Positions 44,184-52,724 of a stretch of DNA of 64,000 nt are shown one piece after another. A program made the position numbers and the translations under genes. The notes below the pieces were generated by a model. It worked only from the letters and a program-made list of their open reading frames with translations. It searched no databases and was not told the origin of the DNA. Location: the NCBI GenBank assembly GCA_030433335.1, contig JAUILL010000016.1:1-64000 (forward strand), in the 5' to 3' direction. Each line of letters starts with the position of its first letter. Position 1 is the first letter of the stretch. The stretch is from Alphaproteobacteria bacterium (GTDB lineage: Bacteria; Pseudomonadota; Alphaproteobacteria; Rhodobacterales; Rhodobacteraceae).

Positions 44184-45161
44184 ATGGAAGAGGCAATGGG
44201 GTCCCTGAACGAAAAAACTGGTCTGGTCGAGGCCGTGGCGGGCCCTGTTGAGGTGCCGCCGGAGCTCACCAAAGACACTGTGCGGCGGCCTCATGCGGCC
44301 ACGGCAGAAGAGGTGCGCCGGGCCTTTGAAACCGGCGAGTACCCGTATGACACCAAGTTGTCGCGCCGCGCCTATGAGCGCGAGAAGGCCAAGCTGCAGG
44401 CTGAGCTTTTGAAGGTCCAACTGTGGGCGCAGGAGACGGAGCAGCGGTTTGTGGTGCTGTTCGAGGGGCGTGATGCTGCGGGCAAGGGTGGCACGATCAA
44501 GCGGTTCATGGAGCATCTGAACCCGCGGGCGGCGCGAGTTGTGGCGTTGAATAAGCCCACGTGGGAAGAGAAGGGTCAGTGGTATTTCCAGCGCTATGTC
44601 AAAGAGTTGCCGACGGTCGGGGAAATGGTTTTCTACGACCGCTCTTGGTACAACCGCGCGGGCGTGGAGCGGGTGATGGGCTTTTGCGAGCCCAATGAAT
44701 ATCTGGAGTTCATGCGGCAGGCCCCTGATCTGGAGCGGATGCTCGTGCGGTCGGGGATCAAGCTCTACAAGTACTGGTTCTCGGTCACGCAGGACGAGCA
44801 ACGCCGGCGGTTCCTGCAGCGCGAGACAGACCCGCTGAAGCGGTGGAAGCTGTCGCCGATCGATAAGGCCAGCCTTGATAAATGGGACGATTATACTGAG
44901 GCCAAGGAGGCGATGTTCTTTTACACGGACACGGCCGATGCGCCTTGGACCATCGTCAAATCCGATGACAAGAAGCGGGCGCGGATCAACTGTATGCGCC
45001 ACTTCCTGAGCACAATCGACTATCCGGACAAGGACCACAAGATCGTCAAGGCGCCGGACCCCTTGATCGTCGGCGGTGCGAGCCATGTGATCCACAAGTC
45101 AGAGCACATTCTGGGGACGGCCTTGCACCCCGATACGCGGCGCACCGGAGAGGATGCGTAA
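44184..45161 (+). CDS. ppk2: Polyphosphate kinase 2
   Basis: The 325-residue enzyme uses polyphosphate to phosphorylate nucleoside mono- or diphosphates, or runs in reverse. It is a P-loop protein with Walker A GRDAAGKGGT (95-104, catalytic Lys101), lid segment VEKGQWYFQRYVKELP-like (EEKGQWYFQRYVKELP) and Walker B FYDRSWYNRAGVERVMGF. The single-domain layout is that of class I PPK2, which mainly converts NDP to NTP. ATG at 44184 has AAAGGAG six bases upstream. It is unlinked to the ppk1-ppx cluster 11 kb away. Confidence 0.93.
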   Translation: MEEAMGSLNEKTGLVEAVAGPVEVPPELTKDTVRRPHAATAEEVRRAFETGEYPYDTKLSRRAYEREKAKLQAELLKVQLWAQETEQRFVVLFEGRDAAGKGGTIKRFMEHLNPRAARVVALNKPTWEEKGQWYFQRYVKELPTVGEMVFYDRSWYNRAGVERVMGFCEPNEYLEFMRQAPDLERMLVRSGIKLYKYWFSVTQDEQRRRFLQRETDPLKRWKLSPIDKASLDKWDDYTEAKEAMFFYTDTADAPWTIVKSDDKKRARINCMRHFLSTIDYPDKDHKIVKAPDPLIVGGASHVIHKSEHILGTALHPDTRRTGEDA

Positions 45162-45200
45162 GGCTGCATTTCCGCAGCTGTAAAAGCGCAAGACTATGTG

Positions 45201-45236
45201 TGCATTCGGGCAGGGGAAACATCTTGCCCGAATGCA
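45201..45236 (+). promoter_or_regulatory. Perfect 12-bp hairpin in the MATE gene leader
   Basis: TGCATTCGGGCA (45201-45212) and TGCCCGAATGCA (45225-45236) are exact inverted repeats separated by a 12-base loop GGGGAAACATCT, 23 bases before the start codon. It could be an operator for a dimeric repressor or an RNA regulatory hairpin. Confidence 0.5.
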
Positions 45237-45258
45237 GGGGGGGCTCTATGCCGACCAT

Positions 45259-46647
45259 ATGGTCAAAAATCTAGCACTCCCTTATTCCACCCATTTCCGT
45301 GCCACGCTGCTGCTGGGCCTGCCGCTCATCGGTGGGCATTTGGCGCAGTTTGCCATCTTTGCGACCGATACCCTGATGCTGGGCCGCTACGGGGTCGAGG
45401 AACTGGCGGCGGTGGTGCTGGCGACATCTTTGTTCATGACGCTGTTCATTCTGGGCTCTGGCTTTGCGTGGGCGGTGATGCCGCTGGTGGCTGCGTCGCA
45501 GGCCGAAGGGGACGAGGTGGCCGTGCGCCGCCAGACCCGTATGGGGCTGTGGTTGAGCCTGCTGTTCGGGGGGGTGTGCTTGCCTGTGTTTGTCTGGTCC
45601 AAGCCGCTGCTCATGGCAATCGGGCAGGAAGAGGATCTGGCGCAGCTGGCGCAGGATTATCTGCGGATCGCGGGCTGGGGGATGCTGCCGGGCCTGTTCG
45701 TCAACGTGATGAAGAGCTATCTGGCAGCGCTAGAGCGGACGGCGGTCGTGCTGTGGATCACGGTGGCGGCTGCGGTCGCGAATGCGGCGGTGAACTATGT
45801 GCTGATCTTTGGCCATCTGGGCGCGCCCGAGATGGGCGTGCGCGGGGCGGCTTTGGCCTCGGTGACTGTGCAGGTCGTGTCACTGATCGGGTGTGTTTGG
45901 TATGCGCAGCGGGTTTTGCCCGAGCATTCGCTGTTCCAGCGCATGTGGCGGCCCGATTGGGACGTGTTCCTGACTGTGTTGAAACTGGGGGTGCCCATTG
46001 GCCTGACCGCGCTGAGCGAGGTGGCGTTGTTCGCCTTTGCCGCGGTGGTGATGGGCTGGCTGGGGGCAGTGCCCTTGGCCGCGCACGGGATCGTGCTGCA
46101 GGTGGCGACGGCGACGTTCATGATCCACATGGGGCTGTCGAATGCGGCCACTGTGCGGGCGGGTGCGTCCTATGGGCGGCGGGATTCGACGAATTTGGCG
46201 CGTGCGGGGATTTCGGCGCTGACCCTGTCGTTTATCGTCTCGGTGATCGCGGTGGCGATCATGCTGATCTACCCCGAAGAGCTGATCATGCTCTTTATGC
46301 GCGAGGACGAGGTCTACATTCAGGAAATCCTGACCGTGGGGGTCGCGCTGATGGCGATGGCCGCGCTGTTCCAGTTTGTGGACGCGACTCAGGTGCTGGC
46401 GATCGGGCTTTTGCGCGGCTTGCAGGACACCACCAAGCCCATGTGGATCGCGGCATTCAGCTATTGGGGCGTGGGTGCACCTGCGGGTCTGGCGTTCGGC
46501 TTCTGGCTGGACTGGGGCGCGCAGGGTGTGTGGCTGGGGCTGGTCTTGGGCCTGTCCAGCGCAGCGTTCCTGCTGATGGGCCGGTTCTGGCTGGTGAGCC
46601 TGCCCAAGATCCGCGCGGACGAAGGCCTGATGCCAGAGGCGGCCTGA
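45259..46647 (+). CDS. MATE-family efflux transporter
   Basis: The 462-residue inner-membrane cation-coupled exporter has 12 predicted helices in two MatE repeats (about 15-175 and 240-400). The N-terminal LLLGLPLIGGHLAQFAIFATDTLMLGRYGVEELAAV and second-repeat LKLGVPIGLTALSEVALFAFAAVVMGWLG are family hallmarks of the NorM branch. Substrates are typically cationic drugs and dyes. Earlier in-frame starts (45196, 45232) run through the hairpin. A strong alternative open frame in +2 is only a codon-bias shadow. Confidence 0.9.
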   Translation: MVKNLALPYSTHFRATLLLGLPLIGGHLAQFAIFATDTLMLGRYGVEELAAVVLATSLFMTLFILGSGFAWAVMPLVAASQAEGDEVAVRRQTRMGLWLSLLFGGVCLPVFVWSKPLLMAIGQEEDLAQLAQDYLRIAGWGMLPGLFVNVMKSYLAALERTAVVLWITVAAAVANAAVNYVLIFGHLGAPEMGVRGAALASVTVQVVSLIGCVWYAQRVLPEHSLFQRMWRPDWDVFLTVLKLGVPIGLTALSEVALFAFAAVVMGWLGAVPLAAHGIVLQVATATFMIHMGLSNAATVRAGASYGRRDSTNLARAGISALTLSFIVSVIAVAIMLIYPEELIMLFMREDEVYIQEILTVGVALMAMAALFQFVDATQVLAIGLLRGLQDTTKPMWIAAFSYWGVGAPAGLAFGFWLDWGAQGVWLGLVLGLSSAAFLLMGRFWLVSLPKIRADEGLMPEAA

Positions 46648-46662
46648 GCCGCCCCTGATCCG

Positions 46663-47097
46663 TTATTTTTCTTCGGTGTCTGCGCCGCTGGCGGCTTGGG
46701 CGGCCAGCACGCGATCCGCCTTTTTGCGCGTCAGGACGCTGCGCAGGTCGTGCATGGCCAAGAGCAGCGAGTCGGAAATCTGTTCCAGTTGCTCGTCCGT
46801 CGCCTTGGTCTGGGCCCAGTGGGTGGTCAGATTCAGGTGATCGACCGTGCGCAGAATGTCGTCGATCTGGCGCTCTGCCACGGTGTCCGCCCGCTCTTTC
46901 ATCCAGGCGCGGATGGCGACCAGATCCTCTTCACTGAGGCCGCGGTCGCCGTGGGGTTTCACCTCGCCGTTGCGGATGTTCACAACGGCGATCTGGTCCA
47001 TTTCGATGCGGCGCATCCGGTTTTCTGTGTCGACCCGAAACACAAAGGCCCCGTTTTCACGGACTCGGAAGTAGTATGGGGGCAGTTCGGTCGACAT
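46663..47097 (-). CDS. Conserved hypothetical protein
   Basis: The 144-residue soluble protein begins MSTELPPYYFRVRENGAFVFRVDTENRMRRIEMDQIAVVNIRNGEVK, a beta-rich N-terminal part. A helical C-terminal part (about 58-135, SEEDLVAIRAWMKERADTV, EQLEQISDSLLLAMHDLRSVL) follows. No domain is recognised. It lies 23 bases downstream of the aspartate aminotransferase gene on the same strand, so the two are probably co-transcribed, but no functional link is evident. It is convergent with the MATE gene. Confidence 0.72.
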   Translation of the reverse strand: MSTELPPYYFRVRENGAFVFRVDTENRMRRIEMDQIAVVNIRNGEVKPHGDRGLSEEDLVAIRAWMKERADTVAERQIDDILRTVDHLNLTTHWAQTKATDEQLEQISDSLLLAMHDLRSVLTRKKADRVLAAQAASGADTEEK

Positions 47098-47120
47098 AAA
47101 AAACGCTCTCTCTTAAGGAC

Positions 47121-48326
<1,206 letters not shown>

Positions 48327-48412
48327 TTAACCTCGGTCATTTGAAAAGCGCTCTGGCCTGTCCTAGTCTCGGCGCGATGACCAATCAAGACAGATCCGAG
48401 AAAGGGAGTCTG

Positions 48413-48802
48413 ATGGGAGAGAACTGGTACAGCCCCGATGCTGCAACTTTTGGCGATCGCGTGGCCGCCGCCCGTGATGCCGCCGGAATGACTCAGGTGC
48501 AACTGGCCAAGCGGCTGGGTGTGAAATTAGGAACGCTCCAAGGCTGGGAAGACGACACAGCGGAGCCGCGCGCCAACAAACTGCAAATGTTGGCCGGTTT
48601 GCTGAACGTTTCGATCATGTGGCTCTTGAACGGTGAGGGTGATGGCGTAGAAGGTCCGGTAGAGGATAACGCCGTCCCCGTCGCGATCACCGACATCATG
48701 CGCGAGATGCGCTCGATGAAGATCCAGATGCAGCAGGGGGCAGACCGCCTGGCACGGCTTGAGAAAAAGCTGCGCCTGACCCTGAAGGAGATCGAGCAGT
48801 GA
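48413..48802 (+). CDS. XRE-family HTH regulator upstream of sdhE
   Basis: The 129-residue DNA-binding protein has a helix-turn-helix at about 10-68 (DAAGMTQVQLAKRLGVKLGTLQGWEDDTAEPRANKL). A C-terminal amphipathic helix (about 90-128, IMREMRSMKIQMQQGADRLARLEKKLRLTLKEIE) is likely a coiled-coil dimerisation tail. ATG at 48413 has GGGAG four bases upstream; 48377 is an alternative. Its stop overlaps the GTG start of sdhE, so it is translationally coupled to an enzyme-assembly factor, which is an odd pairing. Targets are unknown. Confidence 0.85.
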   Translation: MGENWYSPDAATFGDRVAAARDAAGMTQVQLAKRLGVKLGTLQGWEDDTAEPRANKLQMLAGLLNVSIMWLLNGEGDGVEGPVEDNAVPVAITDIMREMRSMKIQMQQGADRLARLEKKLRLTLKEIEQ

Positions 48803-49074
48803 CAGACGTCACCGAAACCCACGAAACCCGACTGAAGCGCCTGAAGATGCGCTCCAACTATCGGGGCATCAAGGAAATGGACCTGATCCTCAAAGCTTTT
48901 GCGGATCGCCGTCTGGCAGATATGTCAGCCGAAGAGCTGGACCTCTATGAGGGCCTGCTCGAGGAGAACGACCATGACCTGTACCAGTGGGTGAGCGGGC
49001 AGGGGGCAACCCCTGCGCGGTATCTGGACCTGGTAACGGATATCGCGAGCGGTCTGACGCAATTCTCGAAATAA
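48799..49074 (+). CDS. sdhE: Succinate dehydrogenase FAD-assembly factor
   Basis: The 91-residue SdhE/YgfY (Sdh5) protein promotes covalent flavinylation of SdhA. The key RGxxE motif is seen in SNYRGIKEMDLIL (R22, G23, E26). The remainder (FADRRLADMSAEELDLYEGLLEENDHDLYQWV) follows the family. It uses a GTG start that overlaps the stop of the upstream XRE gene; AAGGAG lies eight bases before it. No sdh genes are in the window. Confidence 0.92.
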   Translation: MTDVTETHETRLKRLKMRSNYRGIKEMDLILKAFADRRLADMSAEELDLYEGLLEENDHDLYQWVSGQGATPARYLDLVTDIASGLTQFSK

Positions 49075-49166
49075 GGCGCATTTTAGGCATCTTCTTGGGC
49101 ATTTAACCGAATATTCGGCTTTATCCCGTCAGTCTCTGTTTTATCGAAAAACTGCGGAGACATAAG

Positions 49167-49664
49167 ATGGTCCTTCATTCGCCTCCGGCCCGGTCGGCCG
49201 ATCAAAACTTTATGGCGCGCTACCTCGACACTCTGTCCTTGGTAGAGCGCCTGCACCGCCTGCTGCTGGACGTCATCAAGGACGAATTCGAACGCGTAGG
49301 TGTTCTGGAGATCAACGCTGTTCAGGGCCTCTTGCTGTTCAATATCGGCGAACACGAGGTGACGGCGGGCGAACTCAAATCCCGCGGATATTATCAGGGC
49401 AGCAATGTCAGCTATAACCTGAAGAAGCTGGTGGACATGGGCTACATGCACCACGAACGCTGCGCGATGGACCGCCGCTCGGTGCGGGTGCGTTTGACCG
49501 AACGGGGCCGCAATGTGCGCGATGTGGTGTCGGAACTGTTCTTGCGCCACGCCGACGGCCTGCAGACCAAGGCTGTGCTGGACATGGACGGCGTGGACAC
49601 GATCGCTGGCGCCCTGAAGCGTGTTGAGCGCTACTGGACCGACCAGATCCGCTACATCTACTGA
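49167..49664 (+). CDS. ldtR: MarR-family regulator, LdtR type
   Basis: The 165-residue winged-helix protein has a recognition region in AGELKSRGYYQGSNVSYNLKKLVDMGYMHHERCAMDRRSVRVRLTE (about 70-115), split here by eye into helix and wing. The conserved block VGVLEINAVQGLLLFNIGEHEVTAGEL matches LdtR of alphaproteobacteria, which controls an L,D-transpeptidase and osmotic tolerance in Liberibacter and Sinorhizobium. GGAG lies seven bases before the ATG. It is followed by a strong bidirectional terminator. Confidence 0.82.
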   Translation: MVLHSPPARSADQNFMARYLDTLSLVERLHRLLLDVIKDEFERVGVLEINAVQGLLLFNIGEHEVTAGELKSRGYYQGSNVSYNLKKLVDMGYMHHERCAMDRRSVRVRLTERGRNVRDVVSELFLRHADGLQTKAVLDMDGVDTIAGALKRVERYWTDQIRYIY

Positions 49665-49696
49665 CAAACGCCGGGGGGATGTTTTGTCTGCCAAAT

Positions 49697-49733
49697 GGAA
49701 AAGGGCCTCGCGCGGTTGCGGAGGCCCTTTTCC
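49697..49733. terminator. Bidirectional terminator between ldtR and gloA
   Basis: GGAAAAGGGCCTC (49697-49709) pairs perfectly over 13 bp with GAGGCCCTTTTCC (49721-49733). The stem's A/T-rich foot provides a T-run in both directions. Confidence 0.85.
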
Positions 49734-49741
49734 TTTGAAAT

Positions 49742-50170
49742 TTACCAGTGACCGGTGTTTTCCATGCTGGCCCAAGGTTCGGCGGGGGGCAGGGCGTCAC
49801 CCTCTTGCAGCAGTTCAATGGACACGTTGTCGGGCGAACGCACGAACGCCATGTGCCCGTCGCGGGGCGGACGGTTGATGGTCACGCCGTTGTCCATCAG
49901 GTGTTGGCACATCTCGTAGATATTCGGCACGCGGTAGGCCAGATGCCCGAAATGGCGGCTGTCCGAGGGCAGGCCTTCGTCGCCATCCCAGTTATAGGTC
50001 AGCTCTACCGGGCATTCTTCCTGACCCTCGGGGGCCATGAAAACAAGGCTGAAACGGCCTTTTTCATTGTCGATGCGGCGGGTCTCTTTCAGCCCGAGCA
50101 GTTCAAAAAAGGCCATGGTTTTCTCGAGGTCCAGAACGCGGACCATGGTGTGCAAATAGCGAACAGCCAT
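49742..50170 (-). CDS. gloA: Lactoylglutathione lyase (glyoxalase I)
   Basis: The 142-residue VOC-fold enzyme converts the methylglyoxal-glutathione adduct to S-lactoylglutathione. The four metal ligands expected for GloA are seen at H7 (YLHTMVRV), E56 (PVELTYNW), H76 (RHFGHLAYRV) and E119 (VSIELLQ), with spacing close to E. coli GloA. The length is normal. The protein is cytosolic and probably Ni/Zn-dependent. It is divergent from thyA over a 125-bp gap without clear motifs. Confidence 0.93.
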   Translation of the reverse strand: MAVRYLHTMVRVLDLEKTMAFFELLGLKETRRIDNEKGRFSLVFMAPEGQEECPVELTYNWDGDEGLPSDSRHFGHLAYRVPNIYEMCQHLMDNGVTINRPPRDGHMAFVRSPDNVSIELLQEGDALPPAEPWASMENTGHW

Positions 50171-50295
50171 AATAACTCCTGTGTCTTTGGACGCTAACGT
50201 AGGGTGGGGGCTGCGGCGATCAAAGGCTTAACTGGCATTTCCCATTTTGCGCCGATAAAACACGGGGCAACCACGCAGCGATATCGGAGGCCCCC

Positions 50296-51075
50296 GTGCA
50301 GCAGTATCATGAGGCACTACAGACCATTCTGGATCACGGCGAAGAATCGACCGACCGCACCGGCACCGGCACGATCAGCTATTTCGGGATGCAGCAGCGC
50401 TATCCGCTGGCCGACGGGTTTCCTTTGGTGACCACAAAGAAGCTGCATTTGCGGTCGATCATCCATGAACTCCTGTGGTTCCTGTCCGGCGACACGAACA
50501 TCAAGTACCTGAAAGACAACGGTGTTTCGATCTGGGACGAATGGGCGGACGAGCACGGTGATCTGGGCCCTGTCTACGGCAAGCAGTGGCGCGATTTTGG
50601 TGGTGTGGACCAGATCCAGACCCTGCTGGAGATGATCAAGACCAGCCCCGACAGCCGCCGCCTGATTGTGTCCGCGTGGAACCCTGTCGACGTGCCGAGC
50701 ATGGCGCTGCCCCCCTGTCACACTATGTGGCAGGTTCGGATTGTGGGCCGCAAAATGCACCTGCAACTGTACCAACGCTCGGCGGATATGTTCCTTGGGG
50801 TGCCGTTCAACATCGCCTCTTACGCGCTGCTGCTAAAGATGCTGGCGCATGTGACCGGCTACGAGGCCGGCGATTTCGTCCACGCCATTGGCGACGCGCA
50901 TATCTACTCGAACCACATGGAGCAGGTGAAACTGCAACTGTCACGCACGCCCAAGGCGCTGCCCCAACTGAACATCACCCGCGATGTGCAGTCCCTGTTC
51001 GACTTCAAATACGAAGATTTCGAGGTGGTCGGCTACGACCCTGATCCCGCAATCAAAGCACCGGTGGCCGTATGA
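50296..51075 (+). CDS. thyA: Thymidylate synthase
   Basis: The 259-residue folate-dependent enzyme methylates dUMP to dTMP and releases dihydrofolate. The catalytic Cys141 lies in [10 protein letters not shown], followed by [42 protein letters not shown] near the N-terminus binds the phosphate with Arg21. Translation begins at GTG (50296) after CGGAGG. Its stop overlaps the folA start in ATGA, so the enzyme that makes dihydrofolate is coupled to the one that reduces it. Confidence 0.96.
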   Translation: MQQYHEALQTILDHGEESTDRTGTGTISYFGMQQRYPLADGFPLVTTKKLHLRSIIHELLWFLSGDTNIKYLKDNGVSIWDEWADEHGDLGPVYGKQWRDFGGVDQIQTLLEMIKTSPDSRRLIVSAWNPVDVPSMALPPCHTMWQVRIVGRKMHLQLYQRSADMFLGVPFNIASYALLLKMLAHVTGYEAGDFVHAIGDAHIYSNHMEQVKLQLSRTPKALPQLNITRDVQSLFDFKYEDFEVVGYDPDPAIKAPVAV

Positions 51076-51551
51076 TTACTCTGATCGTTGCCCGCGACAA
51101 AAACGGCGCCATCGGCAAGGACAACACCATCCCCTGGGAAGCGCCCGAGGATTTGAAGTTCTTTCAGCGCGAAACCAGCGGTGCGGCCATCATCATGGGC
51201 CGGAATACGTGGGATAGCCTGCCGTTCAAGCCTCTGAAAAACCGCCTGAACATCGTCGTCACCTCGCAAGAAGTGACCGCCGAGCACACCGCAAAATCCG
51301 TGAAAGATGCCATTGATATGGCCCACGCCGCGGGCCACCGCCGCGTCTATGGCATCGGCGGCGCAGGCATCTACCGCGAGATGCTGGCTCATGCAGACCG
51401 CCTGTTGATCACCGAGGTTGATACCGAAGTCACTGAGCCGGATACCTACTTCCCCGAATTGATGGCAGAGGAGTGGCGTCTGATTGGCACCACGCTTTTG
51501 CGCACAGAAGCTCCCCGCTGCGTCGTGCGCGAGCTGCTGCGCTGCGGATGA
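51072..51551 (+). CDS. folA: Dihydrofolate reductase
   Basis: The 159-residue NADPH-dependent enzyme regenerates tetrahydrofolate after Thy[23 protein letters not shown] is the typical start, with the substrate-binding acid at 26-27 (EDLKFF). [12 protein letters not shown] and the glycine pair in [13 protein letters not shown] are cofactor contacts. Length matches chromosomal FolA, and nothing suggests a resistance-type variant. It is the second gene of a thyA-folA operon. Confidence 0.95.
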   Translation: MITLIVARDKNGAIGKDNTIPWEAPEDLKFFQRETSGAAIIMGRNTWDSLPFKPLKNRLNIVVTSQEVTAEHTAKSVKDAIDMAHAAGHRRVYGIGGAGIYREMLAHADRLLITEVDTEVTEPDTYFPELMAEEWRLIGTTLLRTEAPRCVVRELLRCG

Positions 51552-51568
51552 GGCGCGGACTGCAGCCC

Positions 51569-51589
51569 CTTCATCTTGGAAAAATACCC
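51569..51589 (-). repeat. Dispersed GAGTATTT motif, copy 6 (variant)
   Basis: On the minus strand this reads GGGTATTTTTCCAAGATG and onward, a variant with GGG for GAG. It lies between the folA stop and the cspA terminator. Confidence 0.45.
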
Positions 51590-51610
51590 AAGTTGGCAGG
51601 CTGAAGAAAA

Positions 51611-51638
51611 AACCGAGGCACGGGGGAGCGCCTCGGTT
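51611..51638 (-). terminator. Intrinsic terminator of cspA
   Basis: AACCGAGGC (51611-51619) pairs with GCCTCGGTT (51630-51638); on the minus strand six T residues follow. It lies 31 bases past the cspA stop. Confidence 0.85.
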
Positions 51639-51668
51639 CATAAATCGAATGGGTAAAATGCCTCGAAG

Positions 51669-51875
51669 TCAGAGCAGGGTCAGATCGCCTGCCATCTGGC
51701 GGCCATCGCGGCCTTCTTTCAGCTCGTAGCCCACTTTCTGGTTGTCAGCCAGACCGGTCAGACCCGACCGCTCTACTGCAGAGATGTGTACGAACACGTC
51801 CTTGCCGCCGCCATCGGGCGCGATAAAGCCATATCCTTTGGTGGTGTTGAACCACTTGACGGTTCCTGTGGGCAT
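51669..51875 (-). CDS. cspA: Cold-shock-domain protein
   Basis: The 68-residue single-domain RNA chaperone carries RNP1 KGYGFIAPD and RNP2 DVFVHISAV. The sequence starts MPTGTVKWFNTTKGYGFI, as in alphaproteobacterial CspA proteins, and ends with a short divergent tail (QMAGDLTLL). It binds single-stranded RNA/DNA and unfolds mRNA, typically rising on cold shock or in stationary phase. GGAG lies upstream of the ATG in the minus orientation. The divergent 204-bp gap to the next gene probably holds its leader. Confidence 0.92.
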   Translation of the reverse strand: MPTGTVKWFNTTKGYGFIAPDGGGKDVFVHISAVERSGLTGLADNQKVGYELKEGRDGRQMAGDLTLL

Positions 51876-52079
51876 AGCCCCTTACTCCTTCTAGTCGTCT
51901 TCCCCGCGAAACGAGGCCTTGGCGTAACATCCACGCGACAGTCAAACGACTCGCTCCGAGTTTCGGCTGCTTCGAGGTGGTCACAACTCCAGCGTTGCAT
52001 GCCCAACGTAAAAATCAAGCAAAACACAGTTGTATTCGCTGTCACTTTCTTAAAAGTGGCAAAAAAATAGGAGAAGATC

Positions 52080-52394
52080 ATGATCCTTTATGGCCTGAAG
52101 ACCTGTGATACTTGCCGCAAAGCGGTCAAAGCGCTGCCTGAGGCGGAGTATGTGGATGTACGCAAGGACGGAGTTGCAAAAGACGTTTTGGAACGGGCGT
52201 TTGCGCAGTTCGGGGACAAGCTGGTCAACAAATCCAGCACCACGTGGCGCGGGCTGGACGAAGCAGAGCGTGCCCGTCCCGCTCTGGATCTGATCGCTGA
52301 GCACCCGACCCTGATGAAGCGCCCTTTGATCGAAGAGGGCGACAAGATGTGGCTGGACTGGGGGAAAGATGTGCAGGCGGAGCTGGCGGGATGA
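52080..52394 (+). CDS. ArsC/Spx-family thioredoxin-fold protein (YffB-like)
   Basis: The 104-residue protein has a CxxC-type N-terminal active site, GLKTCDTCRKAVKALPEA (C9, C12). The conserved C-terminal block LDLIAEHPTLMKRPLIEE contains the R-P pair of the ArsC/Spx family. This size and motif fit YffB-like proteins rather than true arsenate reductases; biochemical role is uncertain. GGAG lies six bases before the ATG. Its TGA overlaps the ATG of the next gene. Confidence 0.85.
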   Translation: MILYGLKTCDTCRKAVKALPEAEYVDVRKDGVAKDVLERAFAQFGDKLVNKSSTTWRGLDEAERARPALDLIAEHPTLMKRPLIEEGDKMWLDWGKDVQAELAG

Positions 52395-52687
52395 TCACGC
52401 GCATCTATCGCGTACGCATTCACACCGAGTTGCGGGACGAGTTCGAGCCCTTGTTCCAGACGGTTGCGTTAGGGTCTGTGACCAAATTCGCGGGCTGTGC
52501 GCGGGTTGTGATCGGCGGTCCGGCAAAGGGAACGCCCGACGAATACGCGATGATCACCGAATGGACGGACGCTGACGCCCTGACCGAATTCGCTGGAGAG
52601 GAGTGGTCGGTCGCCCATATCCCGCCGGGGATGGAGAAGTTCGTGCAGGAATGCTGGGTGCACCACTTCGAGCACATGGCTGAATGA
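52391..52687 (+). CDS. ABM-fold protein (antibiotic-biosynthesis-monooxygenase superfamily)
   Basis: The 98-residue protein has a dimeric alpha/beta-barrel fold: MITRIYRVRIHTELRDEFEPLF first strand/helix, then GCARVVIGGP, EYAMITEWTD and FVQECWVHHFEHM. Members include heme-degrading or quinone-oxidising enzymes and uncharacterised stress proteins. No catalytic residues are diagnostic here. It starts in an ATGA overlap with the YffB-like gene, so the two proteins are made together. No enzyme partner is evident. Confidence 0.75.
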   Translation: MITRIYRVRIHTELRDEFEPLFQTVALGSVTKFAGCARVVIGGPAKGTPDEYAMITEWTDADALTEFAGEEWSVAHIPPGMEKFVQECWVHHFEHMAE

Positions 52688-52689
52688 AA

Positions 52690-52717
52690 AAGGGCCGCTC
52701 TGATCTGAGCGGCCCTT
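52690..52717. terminator. Bidirectional terminator before thrS
   Basis: AAGGGCCGCTC (52690-52700) pairs with GAGCGGCCCTT (52707-52717). T residues follow in the plus direction (GTGTTTTTA), and the AAAA at 52687-52690 gives a T-run for the minus-strand thrS transcript. Confidence 0.82.
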
Positions 52718-52724
52718 GGTGTTT

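Noticed and set aside
45198..46658. 486-codon plus-strand frame alongside the MATE gene
   Set aside because: Gly/Arg/Ala-rich off-frame translation of the MATE gene; the true frame has 12 helices and family motifs.
52080..52394. True arsenate reductase
   Set aside because: The N-terminal CxxC and short length fit YffB/Spx-like proteins better than ArsC, and no ars genes are adjacent.
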